Source: Antedon mediterranea
Taxonomy: Eukaryota > Echinodermata > Crinoidea > Comatulida > Antedonidae
Assembly: GCF_964355755.1 (NCBI RefSeq)
Contig: NC_092674.1
Coordinates: forward strand, 30,244,001 to 30,308,000
Length of the DNA stretch: 64,000 nt
Direction: 5' to 3'
A model generated the notes under the pieces. It was not told where the DNA came from. It ran no database searches and saw only the letters and a list, made by a program, of their open reading frames with translations. The translations under genes were made by a program, and so were the position numbers. Shown here one piece after another: positions 1 to 13,798 of this stretch (the first letter of the stretch is position 1; each line of letters begins with the position of its first letter).

Positions 1-660
1 GTCAGCTGTTGAAAAAAACTAAAACAAAACCGGATAACAATTTAAATTTTTGCATAGAATTCTCATAAAATCCAGTGTTTATATCTGAAAGGGCAATTTT
101 TGTTTAGAGCCCTTTTTGCTTGCCAACTATTATAGTATTACTATACTACTAAAAGTACAACTACTAAGTACTGTAGTTTGGCATTTAACCATTTCTGTGG
201 TGTAAGGTATGACGTTGTAAGGTAACTGTACAATAATAATAATATTGGATTACATTTTTGTCCTCACCACACACTTGATTTCACAATACAATTAAACATA
301 CTTTACCAATCATAATAAGTATTGTATAGGCCTAGGTCTATACAAAATGGTGTATTCTGTACAACAATTGGGATTGACAAAAGTGAATTATGTAGAAGGA
401 GGCCTACTACTACAGCCCGATTATAAAATTGGCACATGCCATGGTCTATTTTCTAGACCACAGTACAGAGACAGTATCAACAATCGTATCATGCATATGG
501 ATAGATAGGTCTCTCACTCAGACTCGGGCAATATCTATCTTCTTTTTTAGGCTAGTCAAATAAAAAGCAAAAGACATAAAGCATGAGAAACTGTTCTAGC
601 TTGTGCTACCATTCAAAAACAGTAAAGAAAACAAAAACAAATATTGGACATCAGACTTAC

Positions 661-779
661 TCCTCCTCGTCCACATCTATGAATCTTTCTTGGGACCGCG
701 GCCGCCGTGGGCGTCGTAACTTCATCGTAACGGGTTGTACCGTGTACCAGACCCATCCATGCTTTGTTGTCAAACACTA
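661..779 (-). CDS. orphan coding-exon candidate
   Basis: On the minus strand a good acceptor (TTTTTACTAACCTAG) is followed by an open, CpG-rich stretch reading CLTTKHGWVWYTVQPVTMKL, an Arg/Pro-rich basic run and SQERFIDVDEE. It ends at GAGGA/GTAAGT, or at an in-frame TAA if unspliced. No partner exons were found in the window and no family is recognised. Another frame is also open, so the coding status is uncertain. Confidence 0.3.
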
Positions 780-2251
780 GGTTAGTAAAAATCCACTTAA
801 ATCCACAACTCAACTTAATAATGAATTGATATAAAACGGAAGTTCATAAGCGCTCATTTCCAATAATCCTAAAAATTCCGATATCAAATGTCCGAGAGTT
901 TTCCTCGTCGTACAGTATTCACCACCGAGGGGCGGAATTACTAGTCAGCGTGTGGCTGCCATTGAAAGGGTTCGTATTCATATGCAAATTAGTTTAGTAG
1001 GCGGGATTAGGAAATGGCAGGTGCTATTATTGTTGGCAGGGGATGCCACATATGTTCCTTTTTCTAACAGCACCTTACTTTTTATAGTCACTTATGTCTG
1101 CCATATATCTACTGTAGTATATAATATCGTTAAGATTCTATATATTAATATTCGGTAATGAATATACTTAGGCTAATGTTTGTACTTTTTAGTTGACAGA
1201 AGAGTAAACTTTAACTAAAAATAATTTATAACAATTTAGTATACTGTACAAGTGTACATTGCCTTATTTTGTTTGTTTTTCTTCGTAATATTCAATTTTA
1301 TTTCGGAATCAACTTTATAATCATTCAAAATAAAAAGTTTTTCAATGAATTTGGTACGGTATCCGTAATATTTTGCCAGCAGACACATTAATCCAACCCC
1401 TTTCCGCAATGGACTCTTCCAAACTTTGATGGATGGCGAACACAGATATTTTGACGGATTTGTGGTTAGCTTTCGGAATCTCAAGGGATATGTTGTTTCC
1501 GGTCTAATCTCGTTTAGATTTCTGTCACTGTTCGAAAATAAACGTTATAATGTTTTACGTAAACCCCATTAAATACATTACAATTTAACCCACGCCGTCA
1601 GATCTGTACCGTTTAATGTAAGCGGGGCACAACTGAGGTTATTTGAAAATAATAATTTTAGGAAATCCGCCTACTGACATAATTCCAACCAGTACAAAAA
1701 TATAAATGTCACCAGACAGTTAATTCCTCGTCGGATTTATGCTGAAAAAAAAACTCGATTAACAAATATATATTAAAATGCTGTTAAAAAGGAAATAATT
1801 AGTGGAAACGAAACTCTCTCTGGAATCGTCATTTTGAGGAACAAATCATCGGATGTTCAACTTCCTAAAACCCACAAAATAAATGAGAACAGATTTACGC
1901 TCACTTGGGATAAAAGCGCAATGTGTGGCGCCCTTGCACAATTTAGTTTGTGGCATGGTGAAGACAACATGCCATACAGTGCCCTAATAATGTAATCCTA
2001 TGCATCATTTTCTGGTCACACTTAAAATATCTTTATAGGTAGTCGATCATTCCATTCCGTTTTGATGTGGTTATTTCTATGCTCGTCGATATACATTTTG
2101 TTGTATATAAAAAAATCGATATTTTAAATTTAGAATGTTGATTGATTTTTATATAAAAGAATAACGGATTATGTACCGGTAGCCTACCGTATGATACATT
2201 GCACTTCCAACGACCTTATATTCTTTCGTGGGGGATATGGAAATATTTCAA

Positions 2252-2398
2252 GCTTGGTTTCCGTTTTGACGCAACGCAACGGACGTAACCGCGCCGTAAT
2301 TGTGGACGATCGATAATCACTTGTGATTGGTTAAATCACTTTTCGTGCCCATTTATCTCCCGATAAGTTTGCGTTCAAATGGGAACCAAGTTTATACA
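2252..2398. mobile_element. family A MITE, diverged copy
   Basis: Ends resemble GCTTGGTTTCC and GGGAACCAAGTTTA in inverted orientation, with internal ACGCAACG and a central TGTGATTGGTTAAAT, as in the better copies. Confidence 0.6.
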
Positions 2399-2627
2399 TA
2401 GTCCTATATCTTCGTTTAAGATTACGCTTCGATACTTATGTATTGCGAGTTCGAATTAGTAGATTTAAATCTTTCTGGTCAATAACTTTGACTGAAATCC
2501 CGGATTATCATCAGCCATTAAAAAAAAAAATGGAGGTTACAATTTGTAACGGTTCAAAATGAAAACGTACTACAAATATACTATTTTAATGATTATTGTA
2601 TACACAACAAGAATATTAATGTATCTA

Positions 2628-2711
2628 ATTGTGTACGTGTAATATACTAGGCCTATACAACACATCGTGATTGTGTACGTGTAATATACTAGGCCTATAC
2701 AACACATCGTG
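2628..2711. repeat. perfect 42-bp tandem duplication
   Basis: Two identical 42-bp copies (2628-2669 and 2670-2711), each containing the AGGCCTA word common in this genome. No gene is nearby. Confidence 0.9.
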
Positions 2712-3660
2712 ATTTATCATAACATTTGATACGCCTAGTTCGTCTACGGTATATCTTTCGTAAATTAATAAAAACATATAATATTATGCTTTTTACCGTA
2801 CTTCACCAGCCTTTTCACATCACACATACATCTGTGTATTTAGGCCAAATAGGCTGCCATAAGTAAGAACGGTGGGTACAGTATGGTACTCCTAACCACA
2901 TCTGTTACGGGGCAACCGTCGTCGCTCGGTTTGTGGTTTTCAAGCGTTCCTCATAAAATAAATAAATGGGACCGTCTGACACGTATCTCATTTTTGTGGT
3001 TACGTAATTACTTTTCGAACTTCGAAACTTAAACAGGTACGGCTGTAGGAGTTCCACTTATCCAATTCAATGGGCCAATTTTAATTACGTAAAAGGGTAT
3101 CCATCCCCACCTTATATGGATATTCGTACGCGCGCGCGCAAACGTTTGTGACTCGTCACTTAATACGAATCGTTGTCCCAAACTTCTGTGACGTGTTGTA
3201 TGTCCCACGACTTACTGTATCTTATTAAATTTATTGGATTAATATCATTGATAAAATTCATAATCTATAATCCGGCGAAGGTCAATAAACTATACACCCT
3301 GCAGCTGCTTTATTACAAGAACCTGTCAGCCGTGGCTCCAGCATTCAACCTTAAAAAGTCCAACTGTGGTGACCCACCTGCTTAGAACCTGTGACGTCAT
3401 GGTGGTACGATTCAAATCATATTATTAGTAGGGTATATTATTACCTCTTGTATATTATATATTAGAAAATATATTTTTAAATATAAAAGATGCAAAGGAA
3501 TTATCAAAGCGAATAGCCAAGGTATAATTTGTGTATGTATGCCTATATGTAAAATATCATTTCGGGTATGTTTTATTTTCATTTATAAAATGGGTATAGG
3601 CCTATACGTTTTAATTAAAAGACGTGTACATTAATAAAGAGCTTTTCCTTTTTCATATTA

Positions 3661-3790
3661 AAGCTTAGTTCAAGAACGTAACGCAACGTACCGTAAGCGA
3701 TTTGACCAATTCGAACAGTGGATTGTCTTTGGTCAATTCGTTTGTGTTGCACGTACGTACGTCCTTTCGTCTCTAGTGGGAAGCACGCGG
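3661..3790. mobile_element. family A MITE, diverged copy
   Basis: AAGCTTAGTTC start, ACGTAACGCAACG, a central TTGACCAATTCG / TTGGTCAATTCG inverted pair and a TCTAGTGGGAAGCACGC end. Same layout as the intact copies but degraded. Confidence 0.6.
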
Positions 3791-5161
3791 ATAGACGGAA
3801 ACGCGCGTACAGAAAGTGATAAGCGTTTCGCACGCGTCAACTATCGTGTTTATTCGTTGTCACTCGACGAAATTAGGCACACGTTAATCAACATTGGCGT
3901 AGTGTACACACATCGCAGATGTACGAAACGTTTTAATTACGGTTAAATCAGTACTTGATTAGCCCCACACGGACTTCGCATCACGCGGTTGTCAGAAGCC
4001 GTTCATAAGTACTTCCGACATGGCGACAACTGCTTGCTTAGGGCTACACCGGTCAGTAATGAACTCTGACCTTGGCTGTTAGACAGCAGCCAAGGACGCG
4101 CGATCCATTCCAGCCACTTGATACTACATCAATAATTAGCTGATAGATAGTTTACTTCCTGACACCATGTTGTATCAATAAATAAATGTTAAATTTTAGC
4201 ATTTTATAAATTTAATAATATATAGGCATCTTCGGCTGTCCATATATAACACGCGCACGTGTCGCATATAGGGGCAATTGTACTATCATCATTTCTCGAC
4301 CATAACAAAAAATAACAACTGACCATACAAATATCATTTTTATTATTATATATACTGTACTAGACCTATATTATTTTACTTTTTAGGCTCAATCACGTAC
4401 ATCATACAATAATATTTGTGTGGCATTCCACACGTTCAGTTCAATGATTAGTATCGGGATTAGTATACATCATAGACAAATAACATTTAATGAACTAAAG
4501 TCAGACATTTAATGTTATCGTCAAATATGTTATTGATATAATTAATCATTTTTACTGTTTCTTTCAATATCACGCGAGTTGTATAATCCTCGCGTCGTGA
4601 TTGGCCTAACCTTATGTTGCAAATGTCGAAGCTTTTAATATGGAGTTTTATTTATTTCTTAATTACATGCAGTATTTCAAATCAAAAAAAATATTTACCT
4701 GAATATCATTTGTTATTCGACATTGCTAATCGAGCAATGTATTTGAAAATAATTTGTATAGGAGTTTGTTAAACACCATTTACGACGGGATCGGGTGTAT
4801 AAGGAGCGCACCACGACATTGACGTCACCGCCACAACAATCACCTTTCACTCTCGTCACCACAGATGCAGGCTGCAGTGGAGACGACATCGTCGCCAGCA
4901 TATATATAACCTTTGATGCAATTTCCGTAACTAATTAACCCAAACCAAGTAGATGAATTAATTACACTTATTGGATGCGTTTTATGTCCGCCGCTGTCTG
5001 CGGCAAAATCAATCGTTAGATATTCCAGAGGATTAAGTATTCTTCTTATCTTTGTTAAGAGAACTAAAATTCGCCCCATGTTCTTATTCATTACGTAATA
5101 ATATCAATCACTGTTCTCGGTACGGTATACAAATTCCGTTATACAGGATTTAACCCAACCT

Positions 5162-5404
5162 TCCTTGATAAATTCATCCCATGTGATACACATGAGATGC
5201 TATATTATGGAATTTTCCTATGACACACTCGACAAAAATATTGTAATATGTGGAGATACAATACTGAGATTGAATCGAGTAACTTTCTTGATATAGTCAC
5301 CACATGTGATACACATGTTATGCTGCATTATGACATTTTCCTATGATACACTCGACAAATATTGTAATGTAGAGATACTGTACAGTACTGAGATTGAATT
5401 GGGT
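5162..5404. repeat. diverged direct duplication, about 120 bp each
   Basis: The block from about 5183 (ATGTGATACACATG...) recurs from about 5303 with substitutions and small indels, including the shared TTTTCCTATGA and CACTCGACAAA words. Confidence 0.75.
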
Positions 5405-8400
5405 AAATACGTAAACTTGATTCAGACGACAGACCTAGACCTCTAGAACAGTGTGTAGAGCCGTGAGACAGGTGCTTTCTATAACGTGACGATTGACAAT
5501 TACAACCATCAAATTCAATTAATACGCGTCGACATACAAACGTTTCTAAGCTTCGGCTGCATGGAGGATAGATGGATATAAAAATGTAGTTTCGACCTTG
5601 GACAAATAGCCGGCAAACGAAAACGGTAAATACCCTAAACGACGGAAGTAGTAAAGAGAAAACGATAAAAGTGTGATTCAAGAAATTGTTATCGGAGGAA
5701 ATTGACGTACTATAACCAAAATAGGCTGCTTATTTTCCGTTAAAAAGTATAACGGACTCTATAACAATTTGAATTCTACAGTACAGAAGTAAGATTAAAT
5801 CATTTAACCTCCTTCCTCTTTTAACCTCCTTCCTCTTTTCTCAACGCGCGCAGAGAACGTACGTCAAACGAATAAAAAAACAATTCTTGAGACTGTGAAA
5901 AGTCTTTATCGGATGTTCCTTCTAAAGATGATGGAAGAGAGTCGTACTTAGCCCCATTAAAGTGTGAATACCAGTCATCCAGTATAAAAAGTAATTGCTT
6001 GGATAGATAGGCATTCGCAATGCAATGAAATTTTACAATACATTGTTTGTGTACCAGTAAATATAATATATAACTTCCATATGGCATTTTGAAAACATGT
6101 AAAACATTTTCTTAAACAAGACTTTTGGGCGTATTTGCATCAAACGCGCGCGTAACATATTGAAACAACCAACATCATCAATGAGTGTCATATTTTAACC
6201 ATTTTAAGAGCATTAACATGACCGATACGACGAAAATCAGCTACAGTAAACCTAAATGAGTGTTTCTCCACGTGAGGTTCCAAGCGTGCAGACACGATGC
6301 GTATAAACTGTGCGTCGGTACGGCGGTCGGAGAAAGTAGATACGGTACGGTACATGTTGGCGCGTCGTAAACCTCGGTTCGCACTGACCCGACAAAATGA
6401 CGTAAGCGCGCAACGTACGTGATTTGACCAATCACAAGCGATAGATTATTCGAACTGTCGCTCATCATTGGTCAATTCGCTTGGTTTCCGTCTACTAATA
6501 ATCTCTTTATTTTCAACATAACAAAAATAATTGACAATTTAAAAAATCGAACTAAATAGTTTATAATGATCGTCTCCCTGGATATTAAATTAAACTCAAC
6601 GATGATGACGATGATGTGGTTAACAGAAAAATGCACCTCATAACCTCACCAATGGTGCACGGTGAATATAATAAAATATAGAGGATTAAGGTCGGTATTT
6701 TGACGTAGAGAGTTACCGACGAAATGAATTATACTTGAATGTAAAGAAAGCAACAGACTAGTTGATTACAATTGGTATCACCAAGTTTGAGTGTTTGAAC
6801 TGCATTCACGAATTTTAAAATAACAATAATGAAGTCTACCATCGACCTTTGAATTCTATTGAGATAACTGTTGCAACAACAGTATAAGTAATTTGACTTG
6901 ATATCTTTGCTAAATTGAATTAACCAGTGGTGGTTAAGTTAACCAGTGGTGCTTAAGTGTAAATCAACTTACAAAGATCCCCATTCACACTTGTAGACCG
7001 TTTGTATTATTCAATTCTCACCAAATTGTACACCTATTGTATTGAACAATATACACTCACAAGGGCGGACGAAGCCAAAGTTTTTTTTTTCCGGGGTTGT
7101 GGACACATTTTTTTGTAAGATTTGATTTTCTGAGCAAATTTGTATCTTTGATGCAGTAAATGGTGATTTAAGAGGAAGGGAAAGGGGCGTGGGGGGTATA
7201 AACACAGACATTTTGAGTTAACTACATGTTCTGAAGTTTTAGACCAATTTTGTGGAATGTATTTTCTTTGATCAGATTATTGAAATGCGGAAGGGAAAAA
7301 CTTACTAACAGTTAATGTCAAATATGTATTTCTTTATACCCATTTAAAAATTAACAGCCCAGTGCAATAAATAATTAATGTATAAATAAGTTAAAATAGT
7401 ATACAGTAGTAACAAATACGGTAACTAACTACTAAAATCTCTTTAAATTAGGAGTAAAAATCAATAAAATAGAATTAATACCAGTGCCATAACAGTTTCG
7501 TAATCATATTTATACACTATAAAATAAAGTAAATCAAAAATATATTATTTCCATAATTGAGTAGAGAATACAATCTAAAAATGTAAGCTATAATTGATCT
7601 ATGATCCACTTTTAGAATAAGTACTTTTATACTGATAAAATCTACATTGCATTACAGTAATACATAGTTAAGTTAGTACGCTATTTGTTCCAAAAGAAAA
7701 GAAAGTACCATGAAATATGTACAAAAATATATACAAACCTTAATTGAGTATAGGCCGCCTCGAGGCGTTGATAAAGAATGTAATTTTTGTATGCCAGTAC
7801 CATCCCTATTCCTATTATTTCCATGAGGTTTTCTGGTCTCCATACCATTCAAACACAAGATAACCTATCTCCTTTTTAGAATCATTTTATTAATAACTCC
7901 ACGGTTTTCACAGTGGCGCGTCTCCGCCGTATAGTCCTCCTTGTGTGTAATATATCGGTCCAAAATGGTACATATAAAGCAGCTCACTTTAAGACGATTA
8001 CGATCCCTTTTCAGTCGTAGTATGACACAGCTGAGAGTAGAAAACAACAAAAATTCAAATTATTAACAGCAATTATTCCAAAACTAATTTACAAACTGAT
8101 GTTCTTCTTGCAGTTGTCGTAACACCGTTCGTACTCTAAGCCTCCTTTCATATAAGCACACGATTGAACTGTTAGTTAGTGTGGACTCAACGCAGCTTAT
8201 GGATAAATAAAAAAGTGCAGACGAAATTACTCAACCGTAACTGGTTCCGGAACAGGCAAACAGGAACTATTTAAGTTGATCAGTTAGGTCATCGGCTGTT
8301 CATGCCAATAATAATATGGACAGGATGTATTTCACAGCGCCGCCTATGGGCAGATATTCTAATTACAGCTGCTGCGTTAAAAAGGGGAATACTTTCTTTA

Positions 8401-8918
8401 GAAATGACGAGATTCGTGACGCGTTGTTGAAAACTTAAGAAAGAGAATGTTTTTGGTAAAAACCATGAGACGATTTAACATAACAGGTGGGCAATAATGC
8501 GTCAGGATTAAAACTGCTCTATAAAATTCAGTTCCTAACAAGTCAAATCGGAAGTTTAAAAAGCCGTTAAATTCCCCCAAGTAAAGTGTAGTGATGACGA
8601 TTGAAGGCCTAAAACTTAAGTTTAAAATCCGCCTAGAATCGCTTATAATAGGTGACATAAAGTACCAGGCGTGTTATTAGTATGTAGGTATGTAACACTC
8701 CATGGGGTATCAAGTTGATAGAACATGACAAACTGCATCTGACTTGAACTGACCTTTAATAAAAGGCGTTTTTTAATCCAAAAACTTTTTTTTAAAATTT
8801 GTTTTAAATGAAGCAATTTAAAGTCGAGTAAAAAAGATAGGGCCTGAAATGTATCCTACATCACACTATTATTAATAAATACTTGCACCTGTAACATCAC
8901 AACACTTATGCACTAATG

Positions 8919-9065
8919 CTTGGTCCCACTAGGACGTAACGCAAGGGACGTAGACGCAATCGAGTTCACACATCATAAGCGATGGAGTATTCGAACTGTA
9001 GCTTGTCATTGGTCAATTCACTTGCGTTGGGCTTACGTCGTTGCGTAGTAGAGTAGCAGGAAGCT
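8919..9065. mobile_element. family A MITE copy
   Basis: Starts CTTGGTCCCACTAGGACGTAACGCAAG and shows the central inverted CATTGGTCAATTC motif. It abuts the next copy directly. Confidence 0.7.
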
Positions 9066-9252
9066 TAAAGCGTGGTTCCCATGCTAGCGACGCAACACAA
9101 GGACGTAACGCAACGCAAGTGAATTGAACAATCACAAGCGATGGCTTATTCGCTTGTGATTGCTAACTGTCTATAACTTCGCTTGTCATTGGTTAAAACG
9201 CTTGCGTTGAGTTTACGTCCTTGCGTTACGTTCTAGTGGGAACCAAGCTTTA
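9066..9252. mobile_element. family A MITE, full-length near-palindrome
   Basis: About 187 bp. Termini AAGCGTGGTTCCCA and TGGGAACCAAGCTT are inverted repeats. Inside are paired ACGTAACGCAACGCAAG / CTTGCGTTG arms around a core with TCACAAGCGA and TCGCTTGTGA. The whole unit can fold back on itself. Confidence 0.85.
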
Positions 9253-9973
9253 GCGCGCAGTTCACACTTAATGCGGCGCACAAAGTAACATAATTATTAT
9301 CGCAATATATTTTGTTACCTACTGTTTAGGTCTAATGCTCCTAATTGTTTGCCCATTTAGAAATTTAGATTTCTTGCTTCATTCATGGATCAGTTATGAA
9401 ATATATATAACGCATTGATCAGAAATCCACCTCTGAGATCTGAGAGTATGGTCTAGGGAAGTGACTCATTACTCCTGTATCGTGATATAATGTAGGCCAA
9501 ACTTGAAACGAGGTTTACAGGGGCCTAGAGTCGTCATTTTATCTTATATGGTATACTGATATGGATCTTAAGATACGGTAATACTCCTGTTTACAATACA
9601 CATCATGTTTGTTTCCCATACAAACACTTGACCAAAGGCTTCCAGGGTACTATTTACCTTAGTTTATCAGCAGAGTTGAATTACACCGATAGCAGGCTAG
9701 CTCGACAAGCCCATGATTCAAACCGAGTCCAAGGTCGGGAAACCCCTCCAAATCAGCACTATTTCTGAGGTTAGTTTGATCATGAAGGTATTATACCTAC
9801 ATGGTTTGATGCCTAATGTTGTTTGGTACTGGTTCAGGGTTTGGAATGGAATGAGAGAAGATTTTCCATCATTGGAAATTAAAACACGCAAAGACGAAAT
9901 AGTAAAAAAAAACCAATATGCATAATTATAATATTGTGTCCCTTATTGATTCTATTCTTTAAAAATCTGTGAT

Positions 9974-10153
9974 TGGTTCCCACTCACTAGAAACGCTAGG
10001 CACGAACGTACTACTTGGTACGGTACGATAACGCAAAAACGTAGACACAACTCACACCAATCACAATCGACAGTTCGGATCCGCGTCGCGAATGGTCAAA
10101 CTACTTGCGACGCGCTTACACTCTGTATTTGCGTCCAGTGGGAACCGAGCTTA
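9974..10153. mobile_element. family A MITE, diverged copy
   Basis: GGTTCCCACTCACTAGAAACGC start and CCAGTGGGAACCGAGCTT end; the core is degraded but keeps ACCAATCACAA. Confidence 0.65.
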
Positions 10154-10214
10154 ATAGCTGAAGCTCTGCAGTGTGAATGCATATTGAATCACATCTAAAT
10201 AACCAGTGGCCGTA

Positions 10215-11045
10215 TTCACCAATCACACTTAAGTGAGATAATTTCCCTTAAATCAAAAAAATATTAAGGGTTTCACTTAAGTGGTATTCAGAAATGTTTT
10301 AAGGTTAACTTGGTCTATTTTCCCCTTAACTATTCAGTACATTGGTTGTGCTAACGACTCTGTTTGTGCGAGTACTAATAATGCTTATTTGTAGATAGCC
10401 CCACAGTCTAGGCTAGGTAGAGATGCTAGGCCCCCTAGGCTTAGCACAGTGACCAGCCTAGGATTCATGTTTGGTTTAGAGTAGCTTCTAATCTATACCC
10501 TTCTCCCTGATCCTCGCCATACAAATTAGTCTAGGATAGGCCTATAATTATATTCATTTATTTGTTTTTGTTTTGACTGCCATTATTTTCGGAGAAGCTT
10601 CTCATTTCTTTGTAATAGAAATTACCCCCAGTCAAGTACTAGTTAGTATATTATAGTAGTAGGCTAGGCCTAGGTAGAGATGCTTTCGCCCTGTTGGTCT
10701 GCCCAGTAACCAGCCTAGCTAGGATGCATATTATTATGCCTCAATACAGACAGGTTTAGGCCTACACAGAATTTGGTTTGTTAGTAGCATCTTATCTAGG
10801 CTAGACCTAATATCTTCATACAAATTAGTCTAGGCCTAGGCCTAATATATATTCATTTACCGTACTTGTTCTTGTTTTTGTTTTGACTGCCATTTTCTTT
10901 TTTTTATCATTATCACACACTTTTCTTCATCCTCCCCCGTCCCCGTCCCCAATCCCCTTATTCTGATTGGGACAATGGGATAACTCATGAATATTTATGA
11001 TTATTTTTACCTTTAAGTTAAGCGTTTTACTTAGGTAAGTGAATC
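10215..11045. repeat. duplicated AGGCCTA-rich block, possible composite element
   Basis: About 245 bp beginning TAGGTAGAGATGCT is duplicated (from about 10418 and 10671). Both copies end near TTGTTTTGACTGCCAT. Flanks carry imperfect inverted CACTTAAGTG / CACTTACCTAAG words at 10228 and 11030, so a nonautonomous transposon is possible. No target duplication was identified. Confidence 0.45.
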
Positions 11046-11092
11046 CATTTTTTATTTAGCATGCTACTAATAGAATGATATTATATAAAATT

Positions 11093-11250
11093 GTTTCCCA
11101 CTAGGAACGCTACACAAGCACGTAAACGCAACGCAAGTAATTTGACCCGAAACTGTCGCTTGTGATTGATTAAGCTTGGTTCTCACTAGGACGCAACTCA
11201 AGACGTGAGTCGCAACGCAAGTAAATTGACCAATCAAAAGCGATGGATTA
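11093..11250. mobile_element. two partial family A MITE copies
   Basis: One fragment starts at TTCCCACTAGGAACGC and breaks off near the TGTGATTGATTAAGCTT junction. A second starts at AAGCTTGGTTCTCACTAGG and ends near 11250 in the core. Confidence 0.6.
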
Positions 11251-11847
11251 ATAAGTGTTATTAGTTGTAGAGGGCGCTACCCAAATCTAACCGGAGTACC
11301 TAGCGTACTCTATCCTTCTACTATGGTAACAAAAGGTGAATTGTTCTGCTTTTACTCTTTTTGATCCATGGGCCATTAGGCGTGTTACCACAGTGTATTA
11401 CGCGTCAGCAATGACGAAGACATTAGTATCACGTCAAGCCTACTTGAATATCTAGAACAGTAACTTTTTGCTCAACTATGAATGGTATGCGAACGCAAAA
11501 ATAGTTATGAAACGCTTCCATTTACAAAATTCACGACAGGGAACACCGTGACAAAATGTAATTTACAACGTCATTTCTGTCCCTTGGTTTTTTTTTTTCA
11601 TCTCATTGTATATTACCTGATGTTTGTCGTCGAAATAAATGACGTAATTGTTGCTATGTTACCAACGGAGATTGCTGCATCATTAAGATAACAACTTCAG
11701 TGTCTATTATTAAAGGAGCTGTGTGCTCAAATCTAACTATAGGGACGCTCGCATTGGGCGCGCAAATTATTTTTACCAAAACGACATATCATCCGAACTG
11801 TCATTGGTCAAATTGCGTACGTAATTACGTTGAATCTATCTTGGATC

Positions 11848-12032
11848 TAAAGCTTGGTTCCCACTTGGACGCAACGCAAGGACGTAAACGCAACGCAAGC
11901 GTTTTAACCAATGACAAGCGAAGTTATAGACAGTTAGCAATCTCAAGCGAATAAGCCATCGCTTGTGATTGGTCAATTCACTTGCGTTGCGTTACATCCT
12001 TGTGTTGCGTCGCTAGTGGGAACCACGCTTTA
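11848..12032. mobile_element. family A MITE, full length
   Basis: TAAAGCTTGGTTCCCACT at the left and GTGGGAACCACGCTTTA at the right, 185 bp. The core is in the opposite orientation to the copies at 9066 and 18807. A further degraded copy follows at about 12034-12187. Confidence 0.85.
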
Positions 12033-13045
12033 CTACTTCTTACGCAAGAAAGACGAAAGCGCAAGGCAAGTCATTCATCAATAACAACGCGATAGAGACC
12101 ATCCTAACATGTCGCGTGTGAATTAGCCAATTCTCATATGCGCCATGTCGTTGCGTTGCGTCGTCCTCTTAGAGTGGTAACCAAGTTGAATTTCGTCACA
12201 CTGGAAGGTTATGATAGAGCCTAGTTGTCTCGTTGAACATTATAGGGCCTATATATGCCTACAGAGATACTGATTATTAGTCATTTTACAATGTGAATCT
12301 TCCTATCCGTGATATGTATGAATATTAAAGAGGTCCTTTCTATACAACATAAACATATTTTTTAGCTTATAGGACGATTTACACAGACAAGCGATAACGG
12401 TAAGCGGAAAACCGCGTAGCTTGTCTCCCACGTGATTAGTGACATCTGTATCTTTGCTTTGCTTCAATTCAATTCACGGCACGTCATGGAATAAAGATCG
12501 CTCTGGAATAACTTAAAACCGCAAATATACCAACATCATCGCCTCTACAGCGGTTTGATAGATCAATATTGCGGCTAGGCATCAGGTGAGATCGTGATGA
12601 CACGATCCTGCTCACGGGTGCACGCGGCGGGACCACTGTCTACGTGGGAGGTGATACAGGTAAACCGGCAGTAGCCCTAGCGGCGGCGGAGAGCTAGGCG
12701 TACATCGCTCACACGACACCTGCTTGAGTTTTGAAAAACGTGTCGCTTTTTATCAGTGAACATAAGAAATATCAATACGATTATTATCTCTACTAACATT
12801 AGAATCGTTGTGTTTTAATTAATGTCACTGTTATAAAGGAAGGGGGGCAGAGATAAGAGAAGCGCCCCTGGGAATTAACCAAGTGTCAATCACACTTTTA
12901 TATAAACATAATAACTGATGTCATTGACACCAACATTTAGGAAGTCGATTTGTAAACAAGTTACAGCGCCATTTATAACGGTGAAAATATATCCTGAATA
13001 TGGTTGTCGTATTTGCACATGCAGTAACGTTATCGCGTCCGATTT

Positions 13046-13533
13046 AAGCTTGGTTCCCACTAGGAATACATAGTCATTGGTTGTCGTATTTGCACATGCA
13101 GTAACGTTTTCGAGTCCGCTTCAAGCTTGGTTCCCACTCACTAGCGACGCAACGCAAGGACGTAACGCAACGTAAAGCGTGGTTCTCACTAGCGACGCAA
13201 CACAAGGACGTAACGCAACGCAAGTGAATTGACCAATCACAAGCTTAAAGCTTGGTTCCCACTAGAACGTAACGCAAGGACGTAAACGCAACGCAAGCGT
13301 TTTAACCAATGACAAGCGAAGTTATAGACAGTTAGCAATCACATGCGAATAAGCCATCGCTTGTGATTGGTCAATTCACTTGCGTTGCGTTACGTCCTTG
13401 TGTTGCGTCACTAGTGGGAACCACTCTTTAGTGATTTGACCAATCACAAGCGATGGATTATTCGAACAGTGTCTTGTCATTTGTCAACTCGCTTGCGTTG
13501 TACGTACGTCCTAGGGTTGCGTCTCTAGTGGAA
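13046..13533. mobile_element. nested/tandem cluster of family A MITEs
   Basis: Contains a fragment pair at 13046-13165 (with a short direct duplication of TTGTCGTATTTGCACATGCAG), a half copy from about 13170, a full copy at about 13244-13432 and another partial copy to 13533. Arrangement suggests insertion of one element into another. Confidence 0.75.
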
Positions 13534-13658
13534 ACTACGCTTTACTTGTTCTAATATTGTTCATGACTTGTTCATTTCATTCATTTATTTATTTTACACA
13601 AAGCAAAATATGACACACCCGGAATCTCTTTCGACAGATAACCGCAGAATAAAATGTG

Positions 13659-13798
13659 GAAGCTTGGTTCTCACTAGGACGCAGCGCAAGGACGTAAGCG
13701 TAACGCAAGCAAGTTGACCAATCAAGACGCGATATATCCACTGTGATTGGTCAAATATTGAGTGACGTCGCGTTGCGTCATAGTTGAAGTTTGGTTGC
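13659..13798. mobile_element. family A MITE, shorter variant
   Basis: AAGCTTGGTTCTCACTAGGACGCA start, GTTGACCAATCA and TGATTGGTCAAA core, GCGTTGCGTCA near the right end. Confidence 0.65.

Noticed and set aside
1236-1484. Minus-strand 82-codon frame (MRFRKLTTNPSKYL)
   Set aside because: No domain, biased to Lys/Asn/Ile as expected for AT-rich noncoding DNA, no splice context.
9713-9925. Plus-strand 70-codon frame starting MIQTESKVGKPLQ
   Set aside because: No similarity recognised, no splice partners, surrounded by MITEs.
12480-12730. GC-rich stretch that looked like possible coding or CpG-island DNA
   Set aside because: All frames on both strands break within a few dozen codons and no splice-flanked open segment was convincing.
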